Positions 10,258-19,924 of a DNA stretch of 64,000 nt are shown piece after piece. Position 1 is the first letter of the stretch; each line of letters opens with the position of its first letter. The DNA comes from Sphingomonas pseudosanguinis (lineage in GTDB: Bacteria; Pseudomonadota; Alphaproteobacteria; Sphingomonadales; Sphingomonadaceae), in NCBI RefSeq assembly GCF_014196255.1, contig NZ_JACIDH010000008.1:85486-149485 (forward strand). The letters are read 5' to 3'. The translations under genes were made by a program, and so were the position numbers. Under the pieces are notes generated by a model. The model was not told where the DNA came from. It saw nothing but the letters and a program-made list of their open reading frames with translations, and ran no database searches.

Positions 10258-10293
10258 AAAAAAAGCCCGGCGCTCCGCGAGGAAGCACCGGGC
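10258..10293 (-). terminator. Rho-independent terminator after rpmE
   Basis: Inverted repeat GCCCGGCGCT (10265-10274) and AGCACCGGGC (10284-10293), with one mismatch and a 9-base loop. Read on the minus strand it is followed by seven T (10264-10258). It lies about 35 bp past the rpmE stop and would end transcription of the minus-strand block. Confidence 0.85.
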
Positions 10294-10327
10294 CTTTGTC
10301 CAGCGACGCCGAATGGCGTGCGGGCGA

Positions 10328-10558
10328 TTACTTGCGGAGCGTGAGACCGCCACCGAAACGCTTGTTGAAGCGCGCGACCTGACCGCCGGTGTCGAGCATC
10401 TGGCCACGGCCGCCGGTCCAGGCCGGGTGCGCCAGCGGATCGATGTCGAGCTGCATCGTGTCGCCTTCCTTGCCCCAGGTGGAGCGGGTTTCGAACACGG
10501 TGCCGTCGGTCATCTGCACCTTGATCATGTGATAGTCGGGATGCGTGTCGGTCTTCAT
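10328..10558 (-). CDS. rpmE: 50S ribosomal protein L31
   Basis: Ribosomal protein bL31, 76 aa. Conserved stretches include [20 protein letters not shown] near the N-terminus and [20 protein letters not shown], ending in [14 protein letters not shown]. The CxxC zinc-binding cysteines of zinc-type L31 are absent, so this is a zinc-independent (C-minus) form. It lies 94 bp downstream of fabZ on the same strand, followed by a strong terminator, and may have its own promoter in the gap. Confidence 0.95.
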   Translation of the reverse strand: MKTDTHPDYHMIKVQMTDGTVFETRSTWGKEGDTMQLDIDPLAHPAWTGGRGQMLDTGGQVARFNKRFGGGLTLRK

Positions 10559-10652
10559 GATATTGCTCCGGAAATGGCTGGTTCCGACCAGCCTGAAAGC
10601 GGGAAGCGCGGCCCATAGCGGACCGCGCTCCGTTAGTCAAAACCGCGACCGC

Positions 10653-11144
10653 TTACACCTCGGCGGCGGGCGGGTCGGCGATCATCGCGGTAAAATGGGC
10701 TTCCGCCACGACCACGCCGTCGATCTTGGCCACGCCGGCGAACTTGCAGACGCGGGTCCGCTTCGACACGAACTCGACCTCCAGATGGAGGAGGACGCCG
10801 GGTTCGACGGGCTTGCGGAACTTCACGCCGTCGATCGACATGAAGTAGACGAGTTTGCCCGAGTTCGCGAGGCCCAGGCTTTCCACGCCCAGGACGCCGG
10901 CGGCCTGCGCCAACGCCTCGACGATCAACACGCCCGGCATGATCGGACGGCCGGGATAATGGCCCTGGAAAAAGGCCTCGTTGATCGTCACCGCCTTCAC
11001 CGCGCGGATCGACGTGTCGAGGATCAGCTCCTCGACACGATCGACCAGCAGCATCGGGTAACGATGCGGGATCGCCGCCATGACCCGGGTAACGTCCATC
11101 GGGCCGATGACGGTCTTCACCCCGTCCGTCGTTGCGTCAGTCAT
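10653..11144 (-). CDS. fabZ: 3-hydroxyacyl-[acyl-carrier-protein] dehydratase FabZ
   Basis: Dehydrates 3-hydroxyacyl-ACP in fatty acid synthesis; 163 aa, hot-dog fold. Typical motifs: [16 protein letters not shown] (residues 26-41), the catalytic-His segment [20 protein letters not shown] with the active-site Glu in VEAL, and [17 protein letters not shown]. In LPS-bearing proteobacteria this gene usually sits between lpxD and lpxA. Here it directly follows the OmpH-like gene (9-nt gap) and neither lpx gene is present, in keeping with the LPS-less sphingomonad envelope. Confidence 0.96.
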   Translation of the reverse strand: MTDATTDGVKTVIGPMDVTRVMAAIPHRYPMLLVDRVEELILDTSIRAVKAVTINEAFFQGHYPGRPIMPGVLIVEALAQAAGVLGVESLGLANSGKLVYFMSIDGVKFRKPVEPGVLLHLEVEFVSKRTRVCKFAGVAKIDGVVVAEAHFTAMIADPPAAEV

Positions 11145-11153
11145 CGGCGGAGA

Positions 11154-11828
11154 TTACCGGCCGCTGTTCTGACGGCGCGCCGGTGCCGCTGCCGGCGCGG
11201 CGGCGGGGGCCGGTGCGTTGGCCGGGGTCGCGGCCTGCTGGCCACCCTGGCCCGGCTGCCAGTTGGCGGGCGGCGTGATGCTGACGGTCGGGACCAGCTT
11301 GTCCAGCTCGGCGGTCACGGCGGTGGTGATGTCGGCGGTCGGCTGCATGAACAGCACGGCCTGCGGGCTGACCAGCAGGCTGACATTCTTAGCGCGCACG
11401 GCGTTCTGCACCGCTTCGCCCAGACGCGCCTGGAGCTGCTCGACCGCATAGGTCTGCGCACGGACCGCCGGCTGAGTCAGGCGCTGCAGTTCCTGGTTCG
11501 CCGCCTGCTGGCGGGTCTCGATCTGCTCGGCCTGGGTGCGCAGCGCGGTCTGGTTGGCGTTGGGCTGCGAACGCGCGGTCTGGAACGCCTGGACCAGCGG
11601 CTCCAGCTCGCGGGTCAGCGCGGTGCGGCGCGTCTCGGCCTGGTCGAGCTGGGTCTTGTAGGTGGTCTCGATCTGCTGGCGGGCGGCGGCCCAGGCGCGC
11701 GAACCGGCGATCGCGCCCTGCGGATCGGCGACGGCGACACCGTTGACCTGCGCCTGCGCGCTGGTCGCGACGGTGGCGGCCGGGGCCACCAGGGCCGCCG
11801 CGAGGAGGAGCTTGGAAATCGTCTTCAT
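11154..11828 (-). CDS. OmpH/Skp-family periplasmic chaperone
   Basis: Periplasmic holdase that would keep outer-membrane proteins soluble on their way to BamA; 224 aa. ATG 11828 was chosen because it gives a signal peptide (MKTISKLLLAAALVAPAAT, cleavage after AQA) and overlaps the bamA stop by one base. The mature part has the Skp pattern: VADPQGAIAGSRAWAAARQQ, a long charged coiled coil (about residues 50-110), and a C-terminal strand region with ADITTAVTAELDKLVPTV. The tail is alanine/proline-rich (about 35 residues), longer than in E. coli Skp. Confidence 0.88.
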   Translation of the reverse strand: MKTISKLLLAAALVAPAATVATSAQAQVNGVAVADPQGAIAGSRAWAAARQQIETTYKTQLDQAETRRTALTRELEPLVQAFQTARSQPNANQTALRTQAEQIETRQQAANQELQRLTQPAVRAQTYAVEQLQARLGEAVQNAVRAKNVSLLVSPQAVLFMQPTADITTAVTAELDKLVPTVSITPPANWQPGQGGQQAATPANAPAPAAAPAAAPARRQNSGR

Positions 11829-14566
11829 CAGAACTGCGTCCCTACGTTGAAAGTGATGAGCTTGGGGTCGTCGCCCGGCTGCGTGACCAATGCCTTGGCC
11901 AGGTCGATGCGCAGCGGTCCAAATGGTGAATTCCAGTTCACGCCGATACCGATCGACACGCGCGGCTTCCACGTGCCGCCGTAGAATTCCTCGAGGGTGT
12001 AATTGGTGTTCTGGACCGCGGTGTTGACCGACGTGCCGGTGCAGGCACCACCCAGGGTCGACGAGAACCCGACCGGGCAGGTCGTCTGCAGGCCGGCGTT
12101 CGGATCGGTCGTTCCCGCCGCGGGTGTGGGCACCTGATACAGCGGCCGCCCCTGCTGATCGGTCGCCGCGATCGGCGCCAGGGTGGGCGAACCATCCTTA
12201 TTGAACAGCAGCTTGCCGTTCGCATCCTTCGCCTGCGGGAAGCCCAGCGAGGGGAGCGGACGGGTGATGCCCCACAGGCTGCCCGCCTGGACATAGATGC
12301 TGGGCCGCAGACCCATTTCACGGGCGCCCGAACCGAGCGGCAGTTCCAGTTCGGCACGCGCCAGATAATAAGCGCGGCCGCCCAGTGCGTCGTCGAAGAA
12401 CCGCTGGCGGTCCGTCTCGCGCGTCTGCGTACCGTCTGCCGCCACATTGTACGGGATACGCAGCACGCGCGGGCCGACGCCACGGATGTCGAAACCGCGG
12501 AACTGCGGCTCGCCCAGATAGAAACGGTCGACGATACGGACCGGATCGATACCGGGGCCACGGCTCTTTTCCAGCGAGTGGATATAGCCGCCCTCACCCA
12601 GCACCGAGAACACGAAGCCCTTGCCCAGGCCCATGAACTTGGCACCTTCGGCGCGCGTGCGGATATATTTCACGTCGCCGCCCAGACCGGCGAAGTCCTG
12701 GCTCAGCGAGAAGCGATGACCGGCGGTCGGACGCAGACGGCTGTTCAGGCTGTCGAAGATCAGTGAATAGCCGATCGACGAGGTCCAGCGGTTGCCGACC
12801 GAGTCGCAGAAATAGCGACCCACCTGTTGGAAGTTACAGCTGCCATCGGCGTTGAAGAAGTCGCGCGCCAGGCCGACCTCGTCATAGCTGAGACCATAGC
12901 GGCCCGACAGCGACCAATATTCGGTCAACGGCACGCCGGCACGGACCTGGAAGCCGGTCGAGACCTGGGTGTAGGTCGTCTGGCGCGACCCCAGGTTGAA
13001 GTTGAACGAGTTGAAGTCGCGGCGGAACACGTCGACGCCCAGCGCGATATTCTTGTCGAACACATAGGGCTCGGTGAAGCCCAGTTCGATCGACTTCTGG
13101 TAAGCCGAATAATTCACGCCGGCGCGCAGTTCCTGGCCCTTGCCGCGGAAGTTGCGCTGGGTGATGTTCGCCTGGACGATGAAGCGCTCGAGCGACGAGT
13201 AACCGGCCGACAGCTGGAGCGAGCCGGTCGACTGTTCCTCGACATTCGTTTCCAGCACGATACGGTCGGGCGTCGAGCCGGGGTTCTGTTTGATCTCCAG
13301 CTTTTCCTGGAAATAGCCGAGCGAGTTGATGCGGTCCTGGCTGCGGCGGACCTGGAAGCTGTTGAAGGCATCACCCTCGGCCACGCGGATTTCGCGGCGG
13401 ACGACCTTGTCCTGCGTCTGCGTGTTGCCGTTGATGTCGATGCGCTCGATATAGGTGCGCTTCGCCTCGGCGATGTTGAACGTGATCGACATGGTCAGCG
13501 TGTCCTTGTCACGCTGGAAGTCGGGGTTCACATCGGTGAAGGCATAGCCGAACAGGCCCGCCGTCTGGCTGAGGCTGTCGATCGAGTCCTCGACCAGCTT
13601 GGCGTTGTACCAGTCACCCTTCTTCATCGGCAGCGACGCGGCGAGCTTGGTATTGTCGAAGTCGCGGATCTGGCTGTCGACCTTCACATCGCCGAACTTG
13701 TAGCGCGGACCTTCCTCGACCACATAGGTGATGATGAAGTCGCGCTTGTCCGGCGTCAGCTCGGCGACCGCGCTGGTCACGCGGAAATCGGCATAGCCGT
13801 TGGTCAGATAGAATTGGCGCAGCTTCTGCTGGTCGGCGGCCAGGCGGTCCTGGTCGTAGCTGGTGGCCGAGGACAGGAAGCGGAACCAGCGCGACTGCTT
13901 GGTGAACATCGCACCGCGCAATTCGTCGTCCGAGAACTTCTCGTTGCCGATGATGTTGATCTGGCGGACCTTGGACTTCGGCCCCTCGCTGATCTCGAAC
14001 ACGATATCGACGCGGTTCTGGTCGAGATTGACCATCTTCGGTTCGACCACCGCGCCGAACCGGCCCTGGCGGCGATACAGCTCGACGATGCGCGCCACGT
14101 CCTGGCGGACGGCGGTGCGGGTGAAGATCTGCCGCGGCGCGAGCTTGATCTCCTTCTTGATCTTGTCGTCCTTCAGGCGCTTGTTGCCCTCCAGGATCAC
14201 CCGGTTGATGATCGGGTTTTCGCGGACGCGCAGGACGATGTCGCCGGTCTCGACGCCCGAGATCGAATAGTCGGCGAACAGCTCCGACGCCTGCAGATCC
14301 TTTAGCGCCTGGTCGAGCGTTTCGGGCGTGTAGGGAATGCCCTGACGCAGCTTGGTGTAGGAGAGCACCGTCTCCGGCTCGATACGCTGCGCGCCCTCGA
14401 CCCGCAGCGTCTTGATCACCCGCTGCGGTGCCGGTGCGGCCACCTGGGTCGCGGTCGTCTGCGGCGCGGCACCGGCCGGCGCGACCTGCGCCATGACGGG
14501 AACACCCGACAGCATCGTGCCCGCCAGCAGCATGGCGCCTGCGCGCACAGTCTTCATACCCGTCAT
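11828..14566 (-). CDS. bamA: Outer-membrane protein assembly factor BamA
   Basis: Core of the BAM complex that inserts beta-barrel proteins in the outer membrane; about 912 aa. A signal peptide (AGAMLLAGTMLSGVPVMAQ) is followed by five POTRA repeats (about residues 55-410) and a 16-strand barrel. The barrel holds FDSLNSRLRPTAGHRFSLS and the Omp85 motif around VRIVDRFYLGEPQFRGFD. The protein ends in ...FNVGTQF with the C-terminal aromatic residue expected of barrel proteins. Possible starts are GTG 14584, ATG 14566 and ATG 14557; I list 14566. A segment of about 70 residues in the last third ('AKDANGKLLFNKDGSP...') looks like a sphingomonad-type extracellular loop insertion. Confidence 0.96.
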   Translation of the reverse strand: MTGMKTVRAGAMLLAGTMLSGVPVMAQVAPAGAAPQTTATQVAAPAPQRVIKTLRVEGAQRIEPETVLSYTKLRQGIPYTPETLDQALKDLQASELFADYSISGVETGDIVLRVRENPIINRVILEGNKRLKDDKIKKEIKLAPRQIFTRTAVRQDVARIVELYRRQGRFGAVVEPKMVNLDQNRVDIVFEISEGPKSKVRQINIIGNEKFSDDELRGAMFTKQSRWFRFLSSATSYDQDRLAADQQKLRQFYLTNGYADFRVTSAVAELTPDKRDFIITYVVEEGPRYKFGDVKVDSQIRDFDNTKLAASLPMKKGDWYNAKLVEDSIDSLSQTAGLFGYAFTDVNPDFQRDKDTLTMSITFNIAEAKRTYIERIDINGNTQTQDKVVRREIRVAEGDAFNSFQVRRSQDRINSLGYFQEKLEIKQNPGSTPDRIVLETNVEEQSTGSLQLSAGYSSLERFIVQANITQRNFRGKGQELRAGVNYSAYQKSIELGFTEPYVFDKNIALGVDVFRRDFNSFNFNLGSRQTTYTQVSTGFQVRAGVPLTEYWSLSGRYGLSYDEVGLARDFFNADGSCNFQQVGRYFCDSVGNRWTSSIGYSLIFDSLNSRLRPTAGHRFSLSQDFAGLGGDVKYIRTRAEGAKFMGLGKGFVFSVLGEGGYIHSLEKSRGPGIDPVRIVDRFYLGEPQFRGFDIRGVGPRVLRIPYNVAADGTQTRETDRQRFFDDALGGRAYYLARAELELPLGSGAREMGLRPSIYVQAGSLWGITRPLPSLGFPQAKDANGKLLFNKDGSPTLAPIAATDQQGRPLYQVPTPAAGTTDPNAGLQTTCPVGFSSTLGGACTGTSVNTAVQNTNYTLEEFYGGTWKPRVSIGIGVNWNSPFGPLRIDLAKALVTQPGDDPKLITFNVGTQF

Positions 14567-14636
14567 TGCTGTCACCAAACCCACCCCAGAAAAGTCGAAC
14601 CGACCCCTGTCGTACTCGCGCCCTGCCCCATCGGCG

Positions 14637-15773
14637 TCACCCGATCAAGCCGGCGATATTCTTCCAAAGCCCCAAATTGCCCAGATCGTTGAACGTCACG
14701 AACAGCATCAGGGCCAGGATCGCGATCAAACCGCCGCGAAACGCCCATTCCTGAGCCGCCGGCTCCAGGGGGCGTCGCCGCACGGCTTCGATCGCATAAA
14801 AGAAAAGATGGCCGCCATCCAGCATCGGCACCGGCAACAGGTTGATGAACCCCAGATTGATGGACACCAGGGCCACGAAGAAAACAAAGGCGTCGAGGCC
14901 CAGCGACATCTGCTCGCCCGACACCTTGGCGATCGAGACGGGGCCGCCCAGTTCCTTGACCGAACGGCGGCCGGAAATCACCTGCCCCAGCGTCTCGACC
15001 ATCATGCGGAAGATCTCGCCGGTCCGCTTCACCGCCACGACCGGCGCGCGCAGCAGGCCGACCGGCTGGACGTCGATCGTGCCCGCGCCGCGCAGGCCCA
15101 GCCGGCCGACGCGATATTCGTTGCCGAAGCGGTCGCGCTGCTGATCGGTGCCGATGGTCGTCGACGTGGTGAAGGGCGTGCCGTTCCGCGTCGCGGCGAT
15201 CGTCACGCGCTCACCGGCGCGAATCTGCACATAGCGCGCGATGTCGGCGAAGTCGGTGACCTCCCGGCCGTCGATCGCGGTGACCCGGTCGCCCGGCTTC
15301 AGTCCGGTCGCGGCCGCCGCGCTGCCCGGCATCACCTGTCCGACGACCGGCGGGATCACGACCTCGCCATAGGCATAGGCGAAGCCGGCGAGGATCAGGA
15401 TGGCGGCGAGGAAATTGATCGCCGGCCCCGCCGCGACGATGATCGCGCGCTGCCATACCGGCTTGGCCTGGAAGGTGCGCGCGCGCTCCTCAGGGGGCAG
15501 CGACAGCCAGGCTGCGTCCGCCTGGCTGGCCGGGTTCATGTCGCCGGCGAACTTCACATAGCCGCCCAGCGGCAGCCAGCCGATCTTCCACCGCGTGCCG
15601 CGCTTGTCGGTGAAGCCGGCGATCTCGCGACCGAAGCCGATCGCGAACGTCTCGGCCTTCACGCCGAACCAGCGGCCGGCGAGATAATGCCCCATCTCGT
15701 GAACGAACACGAGCGGACCGAGCGCGCAAACAAAGGCCAGGATGGTCAGCAACAGGCCGGGGGTTTCGATCAA
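14637..15773 (-). CDS. rseP: Site-2 protease RseP (zinc metalloprotease)
   Basis: Intramembrane M50 protease that cuts membrane-anchored anti-sigma factors and signal peptides; 378 aa. The zinc-binding motif FVHEMGHYLAG is near residue 22, a PDZ domain spans about 130-210 (PGSAAAATGLKPGDRVTAID), and the second active-site motif is NLLPVPMLDGGHL near 320. There is no ATG or GTG before HEMGH. I propose TTG 15773, which overlaps the dxr stop as TTGA; TTG 15782 is the alternative. The longer open frame to the right is only the antisense-frame shadow of dxr. It sits between dxr and bamA, the usual alphaproteobacterial order. Confidence 0.93.
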   Translation of the reverse strand: MIETPGLLLTILAFVCALGPLVFVHEMGHYLAGRWFGVKAETFAIGFGREIAGFTDKRGTRWKIGWLPLGGYVKFAGDMNPASQADAAWLSLPPEERARTFQAKPVWQRAIIVAAGPAINFLAAILILAGFAYAYGEVVIPPVVGQVMPGSAAAATGLKPGDRVTAIDGREVTDFADIARYVQIRAGERVTIAATRNGTPFTTSTTIGTDQQRDRFGNEYRVGRLGLRGAGTIDVQPVGLLRAPVVAVKRTGEIFRMMVETLGQVISGRRSVKELGGPVSIAKVSGEQMSLGLDAFVFFVALVSINLGFINLLPVPMLDGGHLFFYAIEAVRRRPLEPAAQEWAFRGGLIAILALMLFVTFNDLGNLGLWKNIAGLIG

Positions 15774-16927
15774 ACGATGCAATCCTCTACGCGCTCGCCC
15801 GCCAAGACCCTCGCCTCCGCATCGATCGCGATCACTGCGTCGAGCGTTTCCGGCGGGGCCGGGTCGTAGCGATGGAGAACATCCTCGACGATTGCGGCAA
15901 TTTCGAGGAAGCCGATGCGCTTGCCGAGAAAAGCCGCCACCGCGATTTCGTTGGCGGCGTTCAGGATGGCCGGCGCCGCCCCACCCGCCTCCAGCGCGGC
16001 ACGTGCCAGCCGCAGCGCGGGGAAGAGCACCGGATCGGGCGCGGCGAAGTCCATCCGCCCCAAGGCGACCAGGTCGAGCGGCGCCATCGGCGTCGGCATC
16101 CGGTCGGGCCAGGCCAGGCAATGCGCGATCGGCACGCGCATGTCCGACGGGCCGAGCTGCGCCAGCATCGAGCCATCGATATAATCGACCGCCGAATGGA
16201 TGACCGATTGCGGGTGCAGCACGATCTCGATCCGGTCGGAGGGGACCGGGAACAGGCGCGCGGCCTCGATCAGCTCCAGCCCCTTGTTCATCATCGTCGC
16301 CGAGTCGACCGAGATCTTCGCGCCCATCGACCAGTTGGGATGCGCCACCGCCTGCTCGGGAGTGACGCGGCGCATGTCCTCGGTCGTCCAGGTGCGGAAC
16401 GGTCCGCCGCTGGCGGTCAGGACGATCCGGCGCACCCGTTCGGGGCGGTCGAAGTCGAAGCACTGATAGATGGCGTTGTGCTCGCTGTCGGCCGGGAGCA
16501 GCGTCGCACCCGCCTTGGCCGCAGCCGCCAGCACCACCTCGCCCGCCGAGACCAACGGCTCCTTGTTGGCCAGCACCACCGTGCCGCCATTGGCGATGGC
16601 GGCCATGGCCGGCTCGAGCCCTGCGCAACCGACGATCGCGCCCATGGTCCAGTCGGCATGCAGCGCCGCCGCCTCGATCACCGCCGTACGCCCCCCCGCC
16701 ACGCGGGTCTCGGTGCCGGCCAGCGCGTCGCGCAGATCGGGCAGACAGCTTTCGTCCGCCACGACCGCAAGTTCGGCATGGGTGCGCCGAGCAGCGGCGG
16801 CCAGCTTGGCCACGTCGCAATTGGCGGTCAGCGCGCGGACACGGTAACGGTCCGGCTCACGCTCGATCAGGTCGAGGGTCGAGGTGCCGACCGAACCGGT
16901 CGCGCCCAAAATGGTTACGCTGCGCAT
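15770..16927 (-). CDS. dxr: 1-deoxy-D-xylulose 5-phosphate reductoisomerase
   Basis: Makes 2-C-methyl-D-erythritol 4-phosphate with NADPH, the second step of the MEP isoprenoid pathway; 385 aa. The N-terminal Rossmann motif is TILGATGSVGTSTLDLI (residues 4-20). Further motifs: NKEPLVSAGEVV, the substrate/metal site LLPADSEHNAIYQCF (about 142-156), TASGGPFRTW, and HPNWSMGAKISVDSATMMNK. ATG 16927 overlaps the cdsA stop by one base. Together with uppS upstream it would feed undecaprenyl-phosphate synthesis. Confidence 0.97.
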   Translation of the reverse strand: MRSVTILGATGSVGTSTLDLIEREPDRYRVRALTANCDVAKLAAAARRTHAELAVVADESCLPDLRDALAGTETRVAGGRTAVIEAAALHADWTMGAIVGCAGLEPAMAAIANGGTVVLANKEPLVSAGEVVLAAAAKAGATLLPADSEHNAIYQCFDFDRPERVRRIVLTASGGPFRTWTTEDMRRVTPEQAVAHPNWSMGAKISVDSATMMNKGLELIEAARLFPVPSDRIEIVLHPQSVIHSAVDYIDGSMLAQLGPSDMRVPIAHCLAWPDRMPTPMAPLDLVALGRMDFAAPDPVLFPALRLARAALEAGGAAPAILNAANEIAVAAFLGKRIGFLEIAAIVEDVLHRYDPAPPETLDAVIAIDAEARVLAGERVEDCIV

Positions 16928-17751
16928 CAGAACAGGTCCGGCAGGAAGATCAGAAGAGCCGCGATCGGCGCGACCGGCACGATACCGTCCAGCCGGTCCA
17001 TCACGCCGCCATGGCCGGGCAGCACATTGCCGCTATCCTTGACCCCGGCCCGCCGCTTGAGCGCGCTTTCGAAGAGGTCGCCGCCCTGCGCCAGCACTGC
17101 CAGCACGGGCGTCGCAATGACGAGATGCAGCGGCAAACCATGCGCCCAGCGCATGACGACCGCGAGCAGCGTCGCCGCCGCCACGCCACCGATCAGGCCG
17201 GACCAGGTCTTGGCGGGACTGATTTTGGGCGCCAACTTCGGCCCGCCGAACTGCCGCCCGACGAAGAAAGCGCCGCTGTCGCAGGCCCAGACCAGCGCCA
17301 TCGCCCAGAGCGACAGCGCCAGGCCATCGACATGCAGCCGAATGGCGAGCAGCGACAGGACCGGCAGACCGACATAGAGCGCGCCCGCACCATATTCGGG
17401 CCGCCGCGAAATGATCGTCAGGAAGAAGAAGGCGGCAGCGATCAACCCAAGCGCGAAAAAGCCCGGTCCGGCGGCCAGCCCCGGCGCCATGATCGCCAGC
17501 GGCACCGACAAGGTAAACTGCGCCAGCCGCTTGCGCGAACGGTCCACCTTCAACAGGTCGGACCATTCGGCCATCATGAACAGCCCGACGACGACGGCGA
17601 GCAGCCAGAAGGCCAGACCGCCCAGGGCCAGACAGAGGCTGGCCACCGCGATCATCACGACGCTGGCCAACACCCGCTTGGTCAGGTTGGACATGCTTTT
17701 GACCGGGGCCGCTTCGTGCGCTCCGGTCTTGGGGGATTCGGGATCGGTCAC
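16927..17751 (-). CDS. cdsA: Phosphatidate cytidylyltransferase
   Basis: Makes CDP-diacylglycerol from phosphatidate and CTP, the branch point to the pssA/psd products encoded at 22.7-24.2 kb. 274 aa with about seven membrane segments. The CDS signature is at the C-terminal end: SPAKTWSGLIGG, then GGDLFESALKRRAGVKDSG, then PGHGGVMDRLDG. I chose GTG 17751, which overlaps the uppS stop as GTGA. A short hydrophilic N-terminus (DPESPKTGAHEAAP) precedes the first helix. An earlier in-frame start would only read antisense-frame residues of uppS. Confidence 0.94.
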   Translation of the reverse strand: MTDPESPKTGAHEAAPVKSMSNLTKRVLASVVMIAVASLCLALGGLAFWLLAVVVGLFMMAEWSDLLKVDRSRKRLAQFTLSVPLAIMAPGLAAGPGFFALGLIAAAFFFLTIISRRPEYGAGALYVGLPVLSLLAIRLHVDGLALSLWAMALVWACDSGAFFVGRQFGGPKLAPKISPAKTWSGLIGGVAAATLLAVVMRWAHGLPLHLVIATPVLAVLAQGGDLFESALKRRAGVKDSGNVLPGHGGVMDRLDGIVPVAPIAALLIFLPDLF

Positions 17752-18509
17752 AGGCCGCCGAAACGCCTGTGACGTCGGCCGAACTCGGCCACCGCATCGG
17801 CCAGCGCGGTTTCGTCGAAATCGGGCCAGAGCGTGTCGACGAACAACAGCTCGGCATAGGCCGCCTGCCACAGCAGGAAGTTGGACAGGCGCTGCTCGCC
17901 CGAGGTGCGGATCACCAGATCGAGCGGCGGCAGGCCGTTGGTCTGCAATTCGCCTTCGATTGCCTCCGGTGTGATCGCGTCGGCCGCCATTTCGCCGGCC
18001 GCGACCTTGCCGGCCAGCCGCCGGGCGGCCTCGACCAGCTCGGCCTGCGCACCGTAATTCAGCGCGATGGCCAGGATCGGGCCGCTATTGGCCGCCGTGC
18101 GCGCGACCGCATCGTCGATCATCGCGACCAGATCGGCGGGGAAGCGACGATAATCGCCGATCACCCGCAACCGGACATTGTCCGACACCAGCTCGGCCAG
18201 ATCCTTGCGCAGAAAGATGCGCAGCAGACCCATCAGGTCGCTGATCTCGGTCTCGGGCCGCCGCCAATTCTCCGACGAGAAGGCGTAGAGCGTCAGCGCC
18301 TCGATCCCCATCGCCCGCGCCGCACGCGCGATCCGGCGCACGGCGTCGACACCGGCCTTGTGGCCGGCGAAGCGGGGCAGCAGACGGCGTTTGGCCCAGC
18401 GGCCATTACCGTCCATGATGATCGCGACGTGACGCGGGACCGCACCCGTATCGGGCACGGCCACCAGCGACCCCAGAGCCGTCTGGGCCGAGGCGGCCGG
18501 AGGACTCAC
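17748..18509 (-). CDS. uppS: Isoprenyl transferase (di-trans,poly-cis-undecaprenyl-diphosphate synthase)
   Basis: Adds isopentenyl units to farnesyl diphosphate to make the undecaprenyl carrier for peptidoglycan and polysaccharide; 253 aa. The catalytic-Asp motif is [16 protein letters not shown] (residues 27-42), followed by [14 protein letters not shown] and the C-terminal [19 protein letters not shown] and [12 protein letters not shown]. The start is GTG 18509, overlapping the frr stop as GTGA, which suggests coupling. The first 20 residues are family-variable. Confidence 0.96.
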   Translation of the reverse strand: MSPPAASAQTALGSLVAVPDTGAVPRHVAIIMDGNGRWAKRRLLPRFAGHKAGVDAVRRIARAARAMGIEALTLYAFSSENWRRPETEISDLMGLLRIFLRKDLAELVSDNVRLRVIGDYRRFPADLVAMIDDAVARTAANSGPILAIALNYGAQAELVEAARRLAGKVAAGEMAADAITPEAIEGELQTNGLPPLDLVIRTSGEQRLSNFLLWQAAYAELLFVDTLWPDFDETALADAVAEFGRRHRRFGGL

Positions 18510-19063
18510 TTGCCCAGGATTTCCTTTTCCTTGGCCGCCGCCGCCGCATCCAGCTCGGCGATGGTGGCGTCGGTCAGCTTCTGGACTTCGGTCTCGTGAC
18601 GCTTGCGCTCGTCCTCGCCGAAAACACCCTTCTTCTCGTCGACCTTCAGGCTGTCCATGCCGTCGCGACGCACGTTGCGCACCGCGATGCGCGCGCCCTC
18701 GGCGTACTTGCCGGCCAGCTTGGCGAGCTCCTTGCGGCGCTCCTCGGTCAGGTCGGGGATCGGCAGGCGCAGCGTCTGGCCGTCATTGATCGGGTTGAGG
18801 CCCAGACCCGCCGAGCGGATCGCCTTCTCGACCGACGACACGTTCGAGCGGTCCCAGACCTGCACCGACAGCATGCGCGGCTCGGGGGCGGAAACGGTCG
18901 CGACCTGGTTCAACGGCATGTGGCTGCCATAGACCTCGACCGTCACCGGATCGAGCAGCGCGGTCGAGGCGCGGCCGGTGCGCAGGCCGTTCAGGTCGTG
19001 CTTCAGCGACTCCACCGCGCCCTGCATGCGGCGTTCGAGATCGGACTTGTCATAAGCGGCCAT
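18506..19063 (-). CDS. frr: Ribosome recycling factor
   Basis: Splits the post-termination ribosome together with EF-G; 185 aa, the normal length. The N-terminal helix carries [20 protein letters not shown] and the adjacent [20 protein letters not shown]. The conserved domain-II region [20 protein letters not shown] and the C-terminal helix [21 protein letters not shown] sequence are present. It starts at ATG 19063, three bases after the pyrH stop, the standard pyrH-frr arrangement. Confidence 0.97.
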   Translation of the reverse strand: MAAYDKSDLERRMQGAVESLKHDLNGLRTGRASTALLDPVTVEVYGSHMPLNQVATVSAPEPRMLSVQVWDRSNVSSVEKAIRSAGLGLNPINDGQTLRLPIPDLTEERRKELAKLAGKYAEGARIAVRNVRRDGMDSLKVDEKKGVFGEDERKRHETEVQKLTDATIAELDAAAAAKEKEILGK

Positions 19064-19066
19064 GGT

Positions 19067-19792
19067 TTACGCTCCTTGGTTCTGGACGATCGTCGACACG
19101 CCTTCGCCGGCGAGCACGGCACCGAAATTGCCGTGCTGGCGGATGTTGAAGACGACGATCGGGATATTGTTGTCGCGGCACAGCGCGATGGCCGAGGCGT
19201 CCATGACCTTCAGGTCATCGGACAGGACCTTGGAATAGCTGACCGTTTCATAACGGGTCGCGGTCGGCACCTTCTTCGGGTCCGCATCATAGACGCCGTC
19301 GACGCTGGTGCCCTTGAACAAAGCGTCGCACTTCATCTCGGCGGCGCGCAGCGCGGCGCCGCTATCGGTGGTGAAGAAGGGCGAGCCGACACCGGCGGCG
19401 AAGATCACCACGCGGCCCTTTTCCAGATGTCGCTCGGCGCGGCGACGGATGAAGGGTTCGCACACGCTCGCCATCGGGATGGCGGACTGCACGCGGGTAT
19501 CGACGCCGATCTGCTCCAGCGCGTTCTGCACCGCCAGCGCGTTCATCACGGTCGCCAGCATGCCCATATAATCGGCGGTCGCCCGCTCGATACCCTTGGC
19601 CGCTGCCGACAGACCGCGGAAGATGTTGCCGCCACCGACGACGACGCACAGTTCATAGCCCTTGGCCCGCACATCGGCGATCTCCTGCGCGACACGCGCG
19701 GTGATCTCCGGCGAGATGGCCAAGCCCCCCTCGCCCATCAGGACCTCGCCCGACAATTTGAGGAGGATGCGTTTAAAGGGCGGGGTGGTCAT
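19067..19792 (-). CDS. pyrH: UMP kinase
   Basis: Phosphorylates UMP to UDP; 241 aa, hexameric amino-acid-kinase fold. ATG 19792 was chosen over the longer open frame because [20 protein letters not shown] matches the family N-terminus and GAGAAA lies just upstream; ATG 19813 is a weaker alternative. Motifs: [22 protein letters not shown], and the late [18 protein letters not shown] (substrate/allosteric region). About 450 bp of repeat-filled DNA separates it from tsf, so it may be transcribed separately. Confidence 0.96.
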   Translation of the reverse strand: MTTPPFKRILLKLSGEVLMGEGGLAISPEITARVAQEIADVRAKGYELCVVVGGGNIFRGLSAAAKGIERATADYMGMLATVMNALAVQNALEQIGVDTRVQSAIPMASVCEPFIRRRAERHLEKGRVVIFAAGVGSPFFTTDSGAALRAAEMKCDALFKGTSVDGVYDADPKKVPTATRYETVSYSKVLSDDLKVMDASAIALCRDNNIPIVVFNIRQHGNFGAVLAGEGVSTIVQNQGA

Positions 19793-19924
19793 CGTTTCTC
19801 GGATCTTGGTCATGAAAGTGGCGCGGACCTTAGGCGGCGTCAGGGCGGCGGGCAACCGTGGAGCGGCGGGTTGCGGGGATTTTCGTGGGACGCGTGCAAG
19901 CGCCCCCGGCCCATGACCCCATCC

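Noticed and set aside
14637..16820. A 727-codon frame that would fuse an extra 350 residues to RseP
   Set aside because: The extra part lies within dxr in another frame and has shadow-like composition. RseP similarity begins only after the dxr stop.
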